From contig NC_090445.1 of NCBI RefSeq assembly GCF_031143425.1, positions 1,575,766,049-1,575,830,048 on the forward strand: a stretch of 64,000 nucleotides of DNA, in the 5' to 3' direction. A model generated the notes under the pieces. It was not told the origin of the DNA. It made no database searches and saw only the letters and a list, made by a program, of their open reading frames with translations. Positions within the stretch are counted from its first letter, which is position 1, and each line of letters starts with the position of its first letter. The position numbers and the translations under genes were made by a program. The DNA is from Pleurodeles waltl. Lineage: Eukaryota > Chordata > Amphibia > Caudata > Salamandridae. Shown here in pieces: positions 20,580-33,880 of the stretch.

Positions 20580-22790
20580 AAACATTTTTTATTCCGGAAA
20601 GAATCAGGGTAAATCATTTAAAATTATAATCCTATTGTAGGAATAGCGTCTAAACTTGCAACTATAGGTTGTACTGAATCTCACCTTTGGTTCGTGTACC
20701 CCTCCATGAGCACCTGTCTCCTTTAGTTGCAGTATAGAGGGAATGACAGGATAACTCACATCACAGCCCCTGGCCTCTTTTTTATTTTGCACCATTAGAA
20801 GTTTCGAAATTTGAAAAGTCAGACAGAATTACTTCAGATGTGTCCCCTTAGGCGGAGGGTGTCTACAATACTACCTATCATGTTGGTCCCTCTAACCTTA
20901 AGTTCGGGTTCAACTTCTGTGGGCATGTTTCTCCCTCAGTAATGCATCATATTCAACATTGGTATTCTGGATATTACTAGTCCTTTCCACCATCCTCATC
21001 CATCTAACGCGCATGTGCTAAGCCATCACACTTCCCCCAGATTCCCATGAGCATTCACTAAGCTCCTTTTCAGCCTCAGCACAGCCTCTTACTCACAACT
21101 AAAGCAGCGAGTCATCAGTTTGTAATCATTAATTCAATGTAATCACCATATTATATGGCTTTTTAGGTTTTCGTCACAGATATTCAACTAGATCCTTTCT
21201 AAATAAAAAATATACTTTTGATAAATCCTATTGATTATTTGATCTTCTTCTAGAAAGGATTGCTTCTCTGTGCCAGCCTTGCACAATCAGAATAAACGTC
21301 TTGTGTATCAACTTCTGTGTTATATCTCGTATCTAATACTCTCTAGAGACTTCTGTTGAGGAATATCTCTGAATAAAGCTTCAATGTCACAGGTGACCAG
21401 TATCTCTGTTCCGGCAATTTAGGATCGTCCCTCGAGAACATTAATTACCGTTGTGTTATCTTGCAGATATAAACACATTTGTAAAACAAAGGGCCTCTAG
21501 AAAAATCAGTATATTAACTCAACTGTTCGAAAAGGGAGTCTGTATGGGAGATTAATTTTATATGTGTGTACACTTGGAAGGGCATAGATACCTGGAATTT
21601 GTGGTGCATTATTCATTAGAAATTGTCCCTTATTTCCACTTATCTAACCACTCACTGTGGACCAGACATTTTATTTATCTTTGTATATTATTTGTTGGGT
21701 TACAATTAAGCTTTGAATAGCTCTCTTTATTCCTGGTTTACAGTCATATTCTTTCTGTAGGGTTCTCAAAGCATCATATTCCACCGTTTTCAAGTTGTAC
21801 ACGATTTTTCTGTGCCTCTTTTTTTTCTACATCTTGTAGTCCTTTGAGGGCGTTCTTTTCAAATAAAATGATATCACTCTGACTTTCCATCTATATAGGA
21901 AAAACTTGGATTTCGGTTTACATCCCACCGTGTCTGTAAACAGACTTCATTCCCTCTGATCAAAAAATATTTTAGGTGTTATTTTTCTGAAGAGCCTATG
22001 GGTCATATTTACTAGAAGTGGCACAGCGCGGCCACTGTGCCAAAATTGGCAGCACTGCACTGTGTCACTTCTAAAACGCAGGGATGCGCTGTATTTAAAC
22101 ATGTACAATGCATCCCTGTGTTTCTCCCTGAGCTAAATCAGCTGCTGAACGCCACCGCAGCCACCCTTGCGCCATGGTGCAAGGATGGCTGCATTGTGGG
22201 AGAGATTGTTTTTGTGCAGGATGGGACATTCTCCTGCACAAAAACAATCTCTAATGCACCTTCTGTGTGTGTCTATGCACAATGCAGCACACATAGAAAG
22301 AGCAAAAAACGAGGAGAAATTAAAGCATTTCCCCTCATTGTCCCATGCTAACGCCACCCCTAGGGTGACATTAGATTTTGGTGCTGCCTCAGGTTTAGGA
22401 AATCTCGTAAATCTGGGGCAGTGTCAAAATGCAATGGGTGTTGCGGTGGAACGCCCAAAGCAAAACCCATTGCACGCCCCTTACACGCAAAGTGTTGTGT
22501 GTTATGGGGCCGTATTTACAAGGTGGCGTTAAGACACAAAAATTGGCTTAACGCTAACGTGTATATATGGCAGGGTGTACAGCGCCACAAAAAGTGACAC
22601 TTCAGTGGCGCTGGGGGCTTGAAAATAAGCCCCTATGTGTGTCCAAATATGATTGAAAAATCATTCCTTGTAACAGGACTAAATGAAATACCTTTCTCTA
22701 AGACAGATATTTCTCCATCTTTCAACACTCTACTTGAGAGATTAATAATCACCAGTCTCATGATTTTGTTTTCATTCAATTACATTATTG
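20580..22790 (-). pseudogene. Penelope-like element, reverse transcriptase relic
   Basis: On the minus strand, pieces line up with a Penelope-like reverse transcriptase. An N-terminal block 'VINLSSRVLKDGEISVLEKG' lies near 22755-22690. A block resembling the family's 'PGIYFLPKIHK' region follows (PQIPGIYALPSVHTYKIN, near 21610). Next is 'TTVINVLEGRS', then 'LVTCDIEALFRDIP' near 21390, which contains the first catalytic aspartate. A weak 'DTLRLRGHI' block, where these proteins usually carry 'LRLRR', lies near 20850. There are many stops and frameshifts. The YADD-type motif and the GIY-YIG nuclease were not found. A 634-bp miniature element sits between the N-terminal block and the rest. Confidence 0.7.
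22000..22633. mobile_element. MITE-like element, 634 bp, family A, inside the Penelope relic
   Basis: It starts GGGTCATATTTAC and ends with the partly complementary AAATAAGCCCC. TAT flanks both sides (21997-21999 and 22634-22636). It shares the interior blocks 'GCACACATAGAAAGAGCAAA', 'CTCGTAAATCTGGGGCAG' and 'CGTATTTACAAGGTGG' with the element at 53477-54128, and reversed blocks with 52301-52802. It has no coding capacity. Confidence 0.75.
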
Positions 22791-24600
22791 GTATTGTCTC
22801 TCTTTCAAACTTTCTATCAGTGCTCCCTAAGGGGAATAAGCCCCTCTTCCTCTCCCTCCATTTGTTCCTCTCCTTCCCCTCTGAAAGATAACATCATGGC
22901 TTTGACACCTAAACATTATTTGTCTAAAAGTGTTTGCAGACCCGCTCAAATAAAGGCCTACTTTATGCAGAAATCATAAAACGTTCCTGGATTACTCCTT
23001 GTCCTTCAGCAGCTCTCATCAGTACCCCTACAATTCTCAAGATTAGTTTCAGAATCCATTTAAGATTTTCTAGTCACCAAATGTGAAAGCTTTTTATCAT
23101 TTGCAAATGTACATTTATTCACTTATTAAAATGCCACTCAGGGGCAAAAGAACTTCCTGACATTTTATTTTTTATCCACATGGAAATAACTGCCTCCTCC
23201 ACTTTGAAGACATCATGATTTTGGGGGCATTTCTCCAATTCAGTCATGGATACATATTTACTCCTATCTTTGGTTAGAATGAATGGCAAGCATATTTCGG
23301 ATGAAAAAGCTAATTTGAAAAGTGTGCAAAGACCCACACATGTAACTGTTTCCCTTACTAGAAAGTCAACTTCCCATGCCTTTCCTCAGATTTTCTCACA
23401 CAAAATAATACATCTTGCTTCAATAATATGACATATGGATGAATTACATTATGATTAGTGGCATGAGAAAACTGTCTTTCATAGGAATGTGAAATCTGTG
23501 GAATCCACCTTTTTTTTGTTTTTTTTGTTCCTCTCCGCAGCAGGGACAATCCTCACCCCCTTATTCTGCTTTGAAAAAAGGGATCCAGGGTCCTGTCTCT
23601 GCACATTATCATGCTTCCCAGGAGTATCACTGGTTAGACAAAAGTCCTGTTACTGAACACTTAATAGGAGATGTTTTTTTCTGTAACTTGTGCCACAGTT
23701 CCTGATGGCTGTGTTTACCTCTTGGCTACTAAGCCTTTCCCCGACGCTAAGATCTTTGTTGGATGTCTGTGGTATCTCCTGCTTAAACCATCATATTTTT
23801 CAAAAAATTAATCCACACCAAATTTGCATCCCTTTTTTCCGACATCCTGAGAATTCTAAAGGTTTCTAGGGTTTATGGAGTGCCCTGGAGAGATGAGTTA
23901 TTGACCAATATATAGGTACATTGTTGGTTTTGTAGGGGGAAAGTGCTATGCAAAAAATAATTTTTTGTAAAAATGGCACTAACAAAATAGTTTGCTGTGA
24001 TAGAATCATCATCAAGCAGTCTTGTATAAAAACATTTTTTTACCACCGTCATTGCATTTTTTAAAAGGTAGTTCATTTTTCCTCATTTGGTGATTTCAAC
24101 CTACTTGCAATTTGTGGTGGAAACTGGTGTGAAACATGTGGGTGATCCCAGAAAGCTATACATTTCTGAAATGTCGAAATAGTTCCATATTCAGCTAAGG
24201 TTAAGTTTTATAGATCACTCAAGGTTTTCCCAAAGAACCTAACTGCTGAATTAAAAAAAAAAATACAGCAAAAAGCAGCAATTTGTGACAATGTTGTCAT
24301 CTGTAATTTTTTGTCACAATTGCCAATTTACCAAAGCAATATTCTATTACATTCGAGAGGCTATTCTGGTCATGGGGATATAAGAACTGAAGAATGAGTA
24401 TGAAGGAAGCCTATGTATTTTTTTAATGTACACACAATAGAGCTTATGAAACATTTTTGTTTGTACACCTCTGAATTTGTGGTTACCGATGCTATAATTC
24501 TTCAGAGGATATTTTGTAAAATGCCTTTTTTCTTGCATACTGGTTTACATTTGGAAGACACAAATGCAGAGAATCCAACTGTTAAGAACAAATGATTTAC
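22791..24600. other. Possible Penelope 5' region, otherwise no gene
   Basis: The part up to about 23850 may belong to the Penelope-like element's 5' end, because a few minus-strand peptides such as 'KVEEAVISMWIKNKMSG' continue in the same orientation. None is diagnostic. The remainder is A+T-rich and unassigned. Confidence 0.35.
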
Positions 24601-25290
24601 TGTTCTCTATTCCACATGTCACCCAATAAAAACAGCACCCCACTTGAGTGGCTGGGCCAGGCTTCTGCAGCAATAAATGCCCAAAAATGCAACCTGGAGA
24701 TATTGCATGTCATGCAGCAAAATCAACACTGTTTGTATAGTGTGGGTTGCTGCAGTGTTTGGACCCTAGCTCAGCTGCCAACAATGAAATCCAATCAAAC
24801 CCACACATTTGTGAAAACTAGATAATGCAGGGAGTCCAGGGTTGTTTAACTTGTGTGTGTCTTATGAGGTTTTTCTACCCAGAAGCCTTGGTAGACCTCA
24901 AATATGGGCTAAAACATACATTTTCCTCACATTTCTGTGAGGGAAAGTTCTAGAATAGATGATCCACAAATTTCCTACTGCTCGGCTTTCCCATATTTCA
25001 TCCAATAAAAATGATATCCCACTTTTATGGGTGGGTCTAGCGCCTGTGACAAGAAAGGTCCCAAAAGACATTATGGACAGATTTGGGGTGGTCGGAATGG
25101 TGTGACTTGTGTGGATCCTGTGTCTGTTTTACTCAGAAGCCTCAGCAAATCTCAGACATAGGCTAAAATACAAATAATTTCCTCAAACGTCTGTTACAGA
25201 AAGTTCTTTAATCTTCAGGGAAAGCAGCATTTGCACACTTGTGTGGGTAGCCCTAGTACATGTGACAGCAAGGCCCTAAATACAACAATG
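24601..25290 (+). repeat. Degenerate tandem-like repeat, three diverged units
   Basis: Similar stretches occur near 24610, 24985 and 25220: 'CACCCAATAAAAACAGCACC', 'CATCCAATAAAAATGATATC' and a third lacking that part. Each is followed by 'CACTTgtGTGGGT...GCCTGTGACA'-like words and then 'CCCaAAA-ACA'. The spacing is uneven, so this is old and decayed. Confidence 0.4.
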
Positions 25291-27647
25291 AAAGATCAAC
25301 TTTTGCACTGAAAACTAAAACTTTTTCTAATGTGGGTAGCTGTGAATGTTGGACCATGCTGCAGCCGCACCCACAAAATCCACACATTGGTCAGGGGGGC
25401 GGGGAGTTGGGGTCATTGATTTTATTAATTCTTCAAAACCATCTTCCACTTTGGGAATTTGTTTTTGAAAAATAAAAAACTTTGGAAAAGTTTGGCAGCT
25501 GGCCATCATGTTCGACGGACCCCTTCATCAGACGTTTTCTACTCTAAAAGGAAATGCTGCTTTGGCAGTTAAAACTAAAAACTGCTGTGTTGAAGGTACA
25601 GACATTGCTCCATGCACCTCATGGTGAAGTGAAGAATTAGACACCACTGCCTAAGAAACACGTATCATTCTCTTGCCTTGAAGGCCCCATAATTTGAAGG
25701 CTCCACTCTTATATCATTAGTACCTGGCATTGACTAGTCACTAGAAGATGTCAGAGTTAGACAGCCCACCAAAAATATGGCCTTGTCACAGAAACGGAGA
25801 GATACATGTCTGAACAGTCTGATATGTACCACTGTAGTCAGACAGGGTAGGTCAGCAGCGCTAAAACTAAGACCTACTATTTTGCACTGAAGTCTACTCA
25901 GTAAAGGTAACTTTGCTAATGAAGACTGGCAATCCAAGCTCAAAGGAGATGCTCAGAATGTCATAACCTATTACAAACCTAGTCTTGTATGCCCTGGTCT
26001 AGTACTACGCTGGTAGCTCACCACGTTAGTAAGGAAGGAATAAAACAGTTGCAGGCCTAATTGGGTCACATCCCTACCGTCCTTAAGAGCATGGAGTGAG
26101 AATCCAACTTAGCCAAAAGGTCCCAGCAGCACTGCAAGCCATGTGACACGTACAGCATCCAGTCAGGTATGATACTAGAGCTCTCACTCATTCTCAGCAG
26201 CTTGAGGGATGGAATCATAACTGCATCTGTGATGGGAAACTACAGCAATGAGAACTTCATTCAGCAGAACATTCCCATTACTAGAGGACTCCATTAGTAT
26301 GACCTTCTAATTTCTCTCAACAATACCTTTTCAGCATTTGAGGTATCCAATTATTTGAGCTTTTTCCTGAAGTGTTTGTCAGTGTTCTAGGATCTTAATC
26401 GTCAAAGCGTCCTCTTCAAGAACCCGATCAGTTGTTTTATGACCCCCGTAGCTATACGCTTGTTCCTGTAGTTCCTTCTTGGCTCTAGAGGACTGGTGCA
26501 GTGTGAGCTTTCATCAGTGTGCTGTCAGTGTTCCAGAGCATACTCTGTGTGACCTTTCTCGGTAATGCTTTCTCGGTACCGTTAGGCGGTCACATGGAAT
26601 TCCAGGCAGTATCCGCTTTCCCCACCATCCACAAAAGACATACTCGTAAACAATTACTTTTTTGCAAACTCTTTTGTAAAGCTTTCCTTTCATTTTCTTT
26701 GTTTTACTTCAAAACCCCATCATTTTCATTTTTTATCCTGTTTATAGCAAATTACAGGTTCTAGAAGTAAGGCTGCCATCAATTTTCGATTGTGTTGACA
26801 CTAACATCTAAAGGCTGTATGTACCCCCTCCCCTACCCCCCAACGCCTAGATTTGTCTGCTTACCATTATATGTAAACAAAGGTTTGTCCATCCCCAGAG
26901 GTGAAAACCTGCATTCACACTCATAACACAAGACATTTCTGGACATAAGACCAACAATTATTAGTTTGAGAGGGTGAAAGGAATGGGTTGTAGGGAAAAT
27001 AATACAAAAGTAGTGAATGTATTTTGTATCGTGTACTCTGGGCATGTCAACTGTTTCTTTACATTTCTCAAGTTAAAGTCTAACGTCAGGTAATTACCAT
27101 ATTGTGTAATTCCCTTTTCCTTCTACAATTTCAGTTTAGAAGACCAATAACTGAAATGGCTAAAAATTGTCCTTAAATGGTTGATTTCGAGACACTCAAT
27201 AACTTAACTTCAGGATAATGACAAATTGGGAGTCTTGTTGGTAACCGAGTGTTGGCCTTTTAAATCATCACACTGAACTTTGTTGCCTTTCAAATAAATA
27301 GAAACAAAACACAGTGCATCTCGTTTCACTGAGCCACAGATGCCTCATCTTGCCTGGGGCGAAAGGGGAGAGGGCGCGTCTGGCTTCCCCCACAGGGTCA
27401 GGAGCAAGAGTCCTTGGTTCATCAGACAGGAGGGCACGCTACCCATCCCTGCCCCCCAGCAGGTTTTCATTAAGCATTTTAGAGTCAGTGTTTGTCAGAG
27501 GCACGCAATTGTTAAAATCTAGCCAAAAGAATTTCAAATATTCACATTTTGCCTTTGGACACCTAATACAGGTGTGATAGGCAACAGAGGATGAAAGTTT
27601 GACTCATTCATTACTCGCTTAGTTTCAGGGCCCCCCTACGAAAATAC
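25291..27647. other. No gene recognised
   Basis: About 2.3 kb without a convincing open frame, RNA gene or clear repeat boundary. Confidence 0.45.
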
Positions 27648-27650
27648 TAA

Positions 27651-28182
27651 GGCCCAGATTTAAAAAATGTGGTGCTTCATAACTCGAAGCACCACTTTTC
27701 TCGTGCCCCCCTAACGCCACCATGTGTGCTCTGTATGAATGATAAGGCGCACCATGGCGCATGTTAGGATCAATAGCGTCATATTTTCTGACGCTATTGT
27801 GGTACTTTGCAGGATTAACGCCAAAAAGTTCAGCGCTAATCCTGCAAAGTACATAGAGGCCCATTATAAACAATGGTGTGTCTCAATTTAACGCCTGCTT
27901 TGAGCAGGCGTTAAAAATAACGTAAAAAATGGCGTACTGGAATCTTATATATTTCACTGCACAAGTTTTCTGGGCCTCCTAATGGAGGAACGCCCACCTT
28001 GCATACATTATGCCTGGTGCAGGCATAATGTAGCACAAGGGTTTACAAAGTGGCGCAATGCGTGCATTGCACCACTTTGTAAATTTGATGCCGCGTTTTT
28101 GCCACCTTAACGCCACATTAGCATCTGAAAAATGATGCTAATTTGGCGCTAGGCGGTACTAGGCCCTTCTTAAATCTGGGCC
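27651..28182. mobile_element. MITE-like element, 532 bp, family B
   Basis: The terminal inverted repeat is GGCCCAGATTTA, identical at both ends, flanked by TAA (27648-27650 and 28183-28185). The interior contains several short palindromes, for example TTAACGCCTGCTTTGAGCAG with its complement, and GCAGGATTA...TAATCCTGC. It shares blocks with 276-1257. The TAA duplication fits the PIF/Harbinger target rule exactly. Confidence 0.85.
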
Positions 28183-28185
28183 TAA

Positions 28186-28625
28186 ATCTCACACAATAGA
28201 CATCCTAAGTTCAGCTTGGAATGATAATCAGAAAGTAGGAGCCACTCACATTTTCTAAGCGAGTGAGTACAAAGAATGTGGGCAGTATCTGTGCATGCTA
28301 ATAAGAGAATGAGTGACATGTAACTGACGATGGATATTGATATGAATTCCTGACCTGTGCTATGCTGCTTTTGATTATGTGTGTTGATTATTAGGTAAAA
28401 CTCCACTCTGCCTGCTGCAGTTAACCTCAAGAGGTTGGAGAAAGTAAAAGAGGGCTGTGAGGCTTCAAAAACTGCCTCAAGTGGCTCCATCCTCTGGGAA
28501 AATGTCCAGAGAGAGATGGTGCACCTCTTCCCTTGCAGGTCCCGTGCTCATACATGTAAGTGTGGATGATATCGAGCATAAATGGCCCTTCACCACTTAA
28601 GTTCCAGCCAGACGCATATTGACTT
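28186..28625. other. No gene recognised
   Basis: 440 bp of unassigned sequence between two miniature elements. No coding or RNA signal was seen. Confidence 0.45.
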
Positions 28626-29244
28626 CAGTGGCGGTTCCTCCATGGGAGCGGAGGAGAGTCGCCCCCCCCCCCAGCACTGCTGTGCAGAAAGCATAAAAAA
28701 TAAAATGGTAATAAAATGATTTTGTTTCCATTTTATTTTTGATGCTTTCTGCCAGCAAACAAAGCATGAGGGCAGGGCGGGGCCCGTGCATCACTGCTGC
28801 CAATAATTGTCAGCAGTGAGGAGTGGCCCCTTTGTTTGAAGTGCGCAAGATGGTTTGACCAGCTACCCTGCTACGGACAAACTGACACACGCATTTCAAA
28901 CCTCTCCAGCCCGGCTGCCTTGGACAGCTTGGTTGGAGAGAAGGCATGCATACAGTGCCTTTTGGAGTATGGAGCCGGTCTGCTCCAGCCTATCAAGACA
29001 CTTTTGTCATGCTGCTTAACAGCATGAAAACAGTGTCTTGATTGGATGAGGGAGTTGGCTTTGTGCTCCGATGACGTGCTGCAGAACATGGATGTGCTGC
29101 AGTAAGGTAGGTGTTTTTTTAAATATTTATATGCATGTTATGTGTGCATGTTATGTAACGTGTGTATTTCATGTATGTTATGTTATGTATGTATTTTGTA
29201 GTTTTTTGCGCTCCTCCAATTTATTGTGCTGCTAGCCACCACTG
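28626..29244. mobile_element. hAT-like non-autonomous element, 619 bp
   Basis: The left end reads CAGTGGCGGTTCCTCC; the right end, on the other strand, reads CAGTGGTGGCTAGCAGCAC. CAGTGG-type termini are typical of hAT elements. The flanking 8-mers (ATTGACTT and TTTGAGTG) agree at only 5 of 8 positions, so the target duplication is decayed or the boundaries are slightly off. Inside are a C13 run (from about 28660) and an AAATAAAATGG...CCATTTTATTT inverted repeat. Confidence 0.6.
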
Positions 29245-31963
29245 TTTGAGTGAGTGCATTACAGACCTCACACAGTCAGTGGCACTGCATTTGTGAGAAC
29301 AGCTCCAGCCAGATAAGCATGAATTGCTGGAGGTGAGAATACATCCCACTCTGTTAGAGGAGCAGTGCCATCTTCTGCTCTCCGACAAGGTACTTGAATG
29401 CTTCCTTCCAAGAAAGCTCTTAGCAGTACTAATGTGGAGATGCTTGGCCCATCACACATGCATCATTCAATATGGCTGCATGTTGTTGCTTACAAGGACT
29501 GGATCTGTGCTGTGCCACCTCCTGCAGTGTTCACAAGTTTGCAGTCCCTGTGATTGACACCTGGGAATCCTGCTGGGGCTACACCTTACACTCCACCACT
29601 GAAGAGACCTGGGGACAGATGTACTTAGAAATGACGCAATGCAGTACAACAACCAAGCACACTCCCTTGCACCGTACAGGGGTGAGTGCAGGATGTCCAT
29701 CATAGGTTTTTTATGAGAAGGGTTGCCTTCCAGGACAAAATACAGTGATTAAACAGTTTAAAACTTTCCCATGTTTGTATGTCCGCTGTGCATTACTGCA
29801 CACATGCCAAGTTGGAAGAAATATGAGAAAAGGAAACTTTTCTCAAACGTTACACTTGCCTTGAGAGCAAGGGAGCAGGCCAGAAAAAAACTACACCCCA
29901 TGTTCGGCATGACCATGTGTGAGCGAACATGCAAAGCACGCGAACATAAACTTATCTAATGGAGTTCGCTGGGTATTGTAAAGTACTATTATCAAATGAA
30001 ATTGGCTAAACAACCAAATTCCCTGGGTGCTGTAGCTCTGTGAAGATACATAGCTCCCATGTGTTCATCGTTGCAGGAGGCGAGCTGCACAAGAGGAATT
30101 CTGGCACGTAACCGACTGGCTTGGCAAGACATATTTCAATCGTCCTTTTCTGCGTTTAATTTCCATTTCAAAAACAGAGGACGAGAAAACAAATATTTCA
30201 GCGTAATTCAGCCTTATATAAAAAGGAATATGCCTTGGCGGGAGAACCTGTCTGTTTAGACATGCCAATGATTAAAGTTCCATTTTAGTACAATTTAGAG
30301 AAAAAAATCGACGAACAATTCCAGTGTCAAATGCTTGTAAGGTGGTGTGAAGAGTGAGCCTCCTGCTACACTCTCCAGTGCTGCACTGAAGTTCGGCTCT
30401 ATTGTGATGCTCAAATTGCACTTCTGACCTGTGCAAGTGCGCTTGTGATTTTCAATAGCGAAGGGCAGCCAGCGTCACCCTCCTATAAATTACAGCTTTA
30501 AAATGCCCCCTGGAGGTTGTCATTACAAACAGGTAGACTTCTCGCAAGAAGAATCTGCCTCTGGATTACAAACCCTGTAAAACAATGGTCGCCAAGTCAC
30601 AGAGAAGGGCAAACCTAACTGGCGCGGCCTCTCACTCGGACAGTGCTGCTTAGTGTACCGCTTAGTCCTCTGTGAATGGTACCAGCCTTGAGGGCAAAGT
30701 ATTCGCGGTCCAAAAAAAACTGCCTACGTTGGTGGAGCAGAGGCCTAACGCCGCCACTGCTTGAGGAGGCATATATTTTTGATGCAAAGCCCTAGATACT
30801 GTTTTTTTAGGAGCCAGAGCATTTGGAATTTTGTCAAGGCCCACAAATGGTTAAACAAGAACACTCATGTACCACCAATAGAATGCCTCCTTGACACCAA
30901 GTAGAGAAAAGTAGTGTACAGTGCTGCTTTGCCTCACTTTAGGGTTAATTTCCAGTATAAATCAAGTTTTGTGCTGGAAAGTTAGTCCCAATTTGAGATT
31001 TTAAATCAATTTGGGTCACTTGTTTGACACTGCATCAGCACAAAGCCCCGATAAATCTGGCCCTTAGTTTCTAAATTGTTCTTGACCTCCCTCTTCACAT
31101 ACTAATAATGGGCAGATTACTTTGTCAGTGTATCCCAGTTGTTTATCTGCAAAAATGCTATGTACTTAAAGAAAGTTTGAGTTTGGATGTTAGGTGATGC
31201 ACATACAGGAAAAAAGAACCACACTTTTGAGTTTTGGAGTATCTGCAAGTGATGAACTTTGTTTGTTACACTATACAAATCTCTTCCATCAATAATATTT
31301 CAAAGGCAATACAGATTTGTTTCCAATAAGTATGTTTTGTACAAATATATATGAAGATACCACATTCCATTGTATATTCACTGCCTGCGCACAAAATTAC
31401 CAATTCAATACAACACGGATAAGGTTTACATTAAGCATTGTTGCTTACTTGGCCTTTGTATAACACATGGCCCACTAGTGGTATGACTTTGCAGAGATGG
31501 TTTCCACACAGGACCAGCTTTAGCACTGGTGGCACCCCATGATCACATCCTCGGATTCCCTCCACCCAGTAAAAGTGCCCTTCCTCTCTTCATAGCTACT
31601 CTCTCACATGCATTTCCTTTTTTTAAAGCGCTGGTAAAGGTTGAAGTGGCAGCTGGTGACATTTAAAAGTGGTGGGATGTAAAAGTTGTGACTGAGTGCA
31701 CTGTGACACATGAGCGTAGCGAGCGGGTCGGACTTGCATCTGGGGGGAAATTTTGAAAAAAAAGTAGGAAAATGGTGCATTTTTAAGCAAATCTGAGGTT
31801 AAGGCAATTGTGAAAGTGTAGTTATGACATCAATAAAGAGATTGCATATGATAATAACATAGGTAGCTGCTTATTCAGTATAACCACCGAACTTCATAAC
31901 AGACTTTGAGATGATGCGGAGTATCTCACAGATTTCTTTATTTATTGATATACCATTAGAAAT
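29245..31963. other. No gene recognised
   Basis: 2.7 kb with no coding motif. Near 31060 the words 'GATAAATCTGGCCCTTAG' look like the right end of a family-A/B miniature element whose left end could not be found. No other structure was assigned. Confidence 0.4.
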
Positions 31964-31966
31964 TAA

Positions 31967-32596
31967 GGCGGTCATTCTGACCCTGGCGGTCAAAGACCGC
32001 CAGGGCGGAGGACCGCGGGAGCACCGCCGACAGGCCGGCGGTGCTCCAATGGGGATTCCGACCGCGGCGGTAAAGCCGCGGTCGGACCGGCAACACTGCC
32101 GGGCTCCCGCCAGTGTACCGCCGCCCCATTGAATCCTCCAAGGCGGCGCAGCTTGCTGCGCCGCCGAGGGGATTCCGACCCCCCCTACCGCCATCCAGAT
32201 CCCGGCGGTCCGATCGCCGGGATCCGGATGGCGGTAGGGGGGGTCGCGGGGCCCCTGGGGGCCCCTGCAGTGCCCATGCCACTGGCATGGGCATTGCAGG
32301 GGCCCCCGTAAGAGGGCCCCTAAATGTATTTCACTGTCTGCTGCGCAGACAGTGAAATACGCGACGGGTGCAACTGCACCCGTCGCACAGCTTCCACTCC
32401 GCCGGCTCGATTCCGAGCCGGCTTCATCGTGGAAGCCTCTTTCCCGCTGGGCTGGCGGGCGGCCTGAAGGCGACCGCCCGCCAGCCCAGCGGGAAAGTCA
32501 GAATTACCGCCGCGGTCTTTCGACCGCGGAACGGTAACCTGACGGCGGGACTTTGGCGGGCGGCCTCCGCCGCCCGCCAAGGTCAGAATGAGGGCC
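31967..32596. mobile_element. Multi-hairpin Harbinger-like miniature element, 630 bp
   Basis: The ends are an imperfect inverted repeat, GGCGGTCATTCTGACC against GGCCCTCATTCTGACC, flanked by TAA (31964-31966 and 32597-32599). The whole interior is a chain of perfect or near-perfect hairpins. Examples: CCCTGGCGGTC/GACCGCCAGGG (31981-32005), GAGCACCGCC/GGCGGTGCTC (32019-32046), GGCGGCGCAGC/GCTGCGCCGCC (near 32150), 20-bp arms at 32177-32196/32226-32245, TATTTCACTGTCTGC/GCAGACAGTGAAATA (near 32340), and 23-bp arms flanking 32470. It is very GC-rich compared with its surroundings. It has no coding capacity. Confidence 0.88.
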
Positions 32597-32599
32597 TAA

Positions 32600-33877
32600 A
32601 TCTGCTGAGGAAATACAAACTATTGTGATTTGTTGGACTGGACACAGTGAGACAACAAACACACACTTCACACAGCTTATCTGGTAGCTCTCTTACAATA
32701 CCCCTCAAAAAGAATACATGCATCTCTTCAGGAAGCAATTCTTTGGTAACCTTTTAAAAGCACACACTTTACATCATAGCTGGTAGCTGGAAAAAGAATA
32801 AATGTGTATCCCAGAAAGCTTCAAGTGATTCCATCAACCAAAGCCAATACCAGCTTCCAGCCCAGTCACCCTTTACATTTGCAGATTGGCCAGTTGCTTG
32901 TACTTACATTTCTTTCTGGGAAGCAGGCACACTGACAGGAAGGCTTGTGTTTACCTGTCTGCCCCTCCCTCGGTTTCACAGTTGACAGCTGAAATGCTTA
33001 TGCTTCAGCTGAACTGCAAAATGTATTTTCATGTTGTGCCCTTCAGATTCTTCCCCGCACCTCCCCCATCTACGACCACAGGATCACACAGCGTGACAAA
33101 AAAAGGCTCAACCCCAGAGTCAGTACAAATGCAATTTGAGCCTGGCCACAGCAGAGATCACGAGGTGTGGTCTTGTCTCTCCTTCTCAGTTCGCACCCTT
33201 GTGCTACATGAAGAGTGGAGGTGGGGGAAGACAAGACTGCTGTGCTAAATTGGCTGTGAGGACCTCTTGCATCATATTTAGCTCTCCTACTAAATGCTAA
33301 ATAGTATAACATATATGTCTTCGATGTATAATTTCATGAACAAAAGCATGGATGAATAGAAGTTATTTTAATGACTGTGAAAATGGTTAATGGTGGGCAC
33401 ATTAAAGTACAGTTAATTTTGGCTCAGTGGCTTGGAAAATAAAATACGAATTTGTTCTTTTATGTTTTTAACTTTGCTCAGGGTTCATGTAGAGGTCACA
33501 CATTCCTTATACTAATAAAAATTCAGCAGTGCAGGTATGTTTTATAAAGCAAATTTTCTATTGCTAAATTTTCGTCCGGGAACCAACTGTTGGCCTTCAT
33601 CAATGTTTCAGGACTTTCAACAAGGTCAGCAGCGTCTTCTGGAGGGAAACAGGATTTACCTAAGGCCAAGAGAAAAACACCAGCACATATGTACCTGTAG
33701 ATACAGATGAAAGAACTCTAGGCAAAAAGCAGGCATGGATTGTGCAGACATGGGCCTTGATTTTAATGGTCACAGACAGACTCACGGATAATTAATGTTA
33801 CTGTGTCACGTAGGCTCTCATTATTCTAATGAGACTACTGGATTTTGAGCGGAAGAATCGCCCACAGAGTGGGAGAC
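32600..33877. other. No gene recognised
   Basis: 1.3 kb with no recognisable coding sequence. A 120-codon plus frame near 32886 lacks family motifs. Confidence 0.45.
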
Positions 33878-33880
33878 TAA

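Noticed and set aside
32113..32628. Several short open frames rich in Arg, Pro and Gly
   Set aside because: They lie wholly within the hairpin-chain element and mirror its inverted repeats on both strands.
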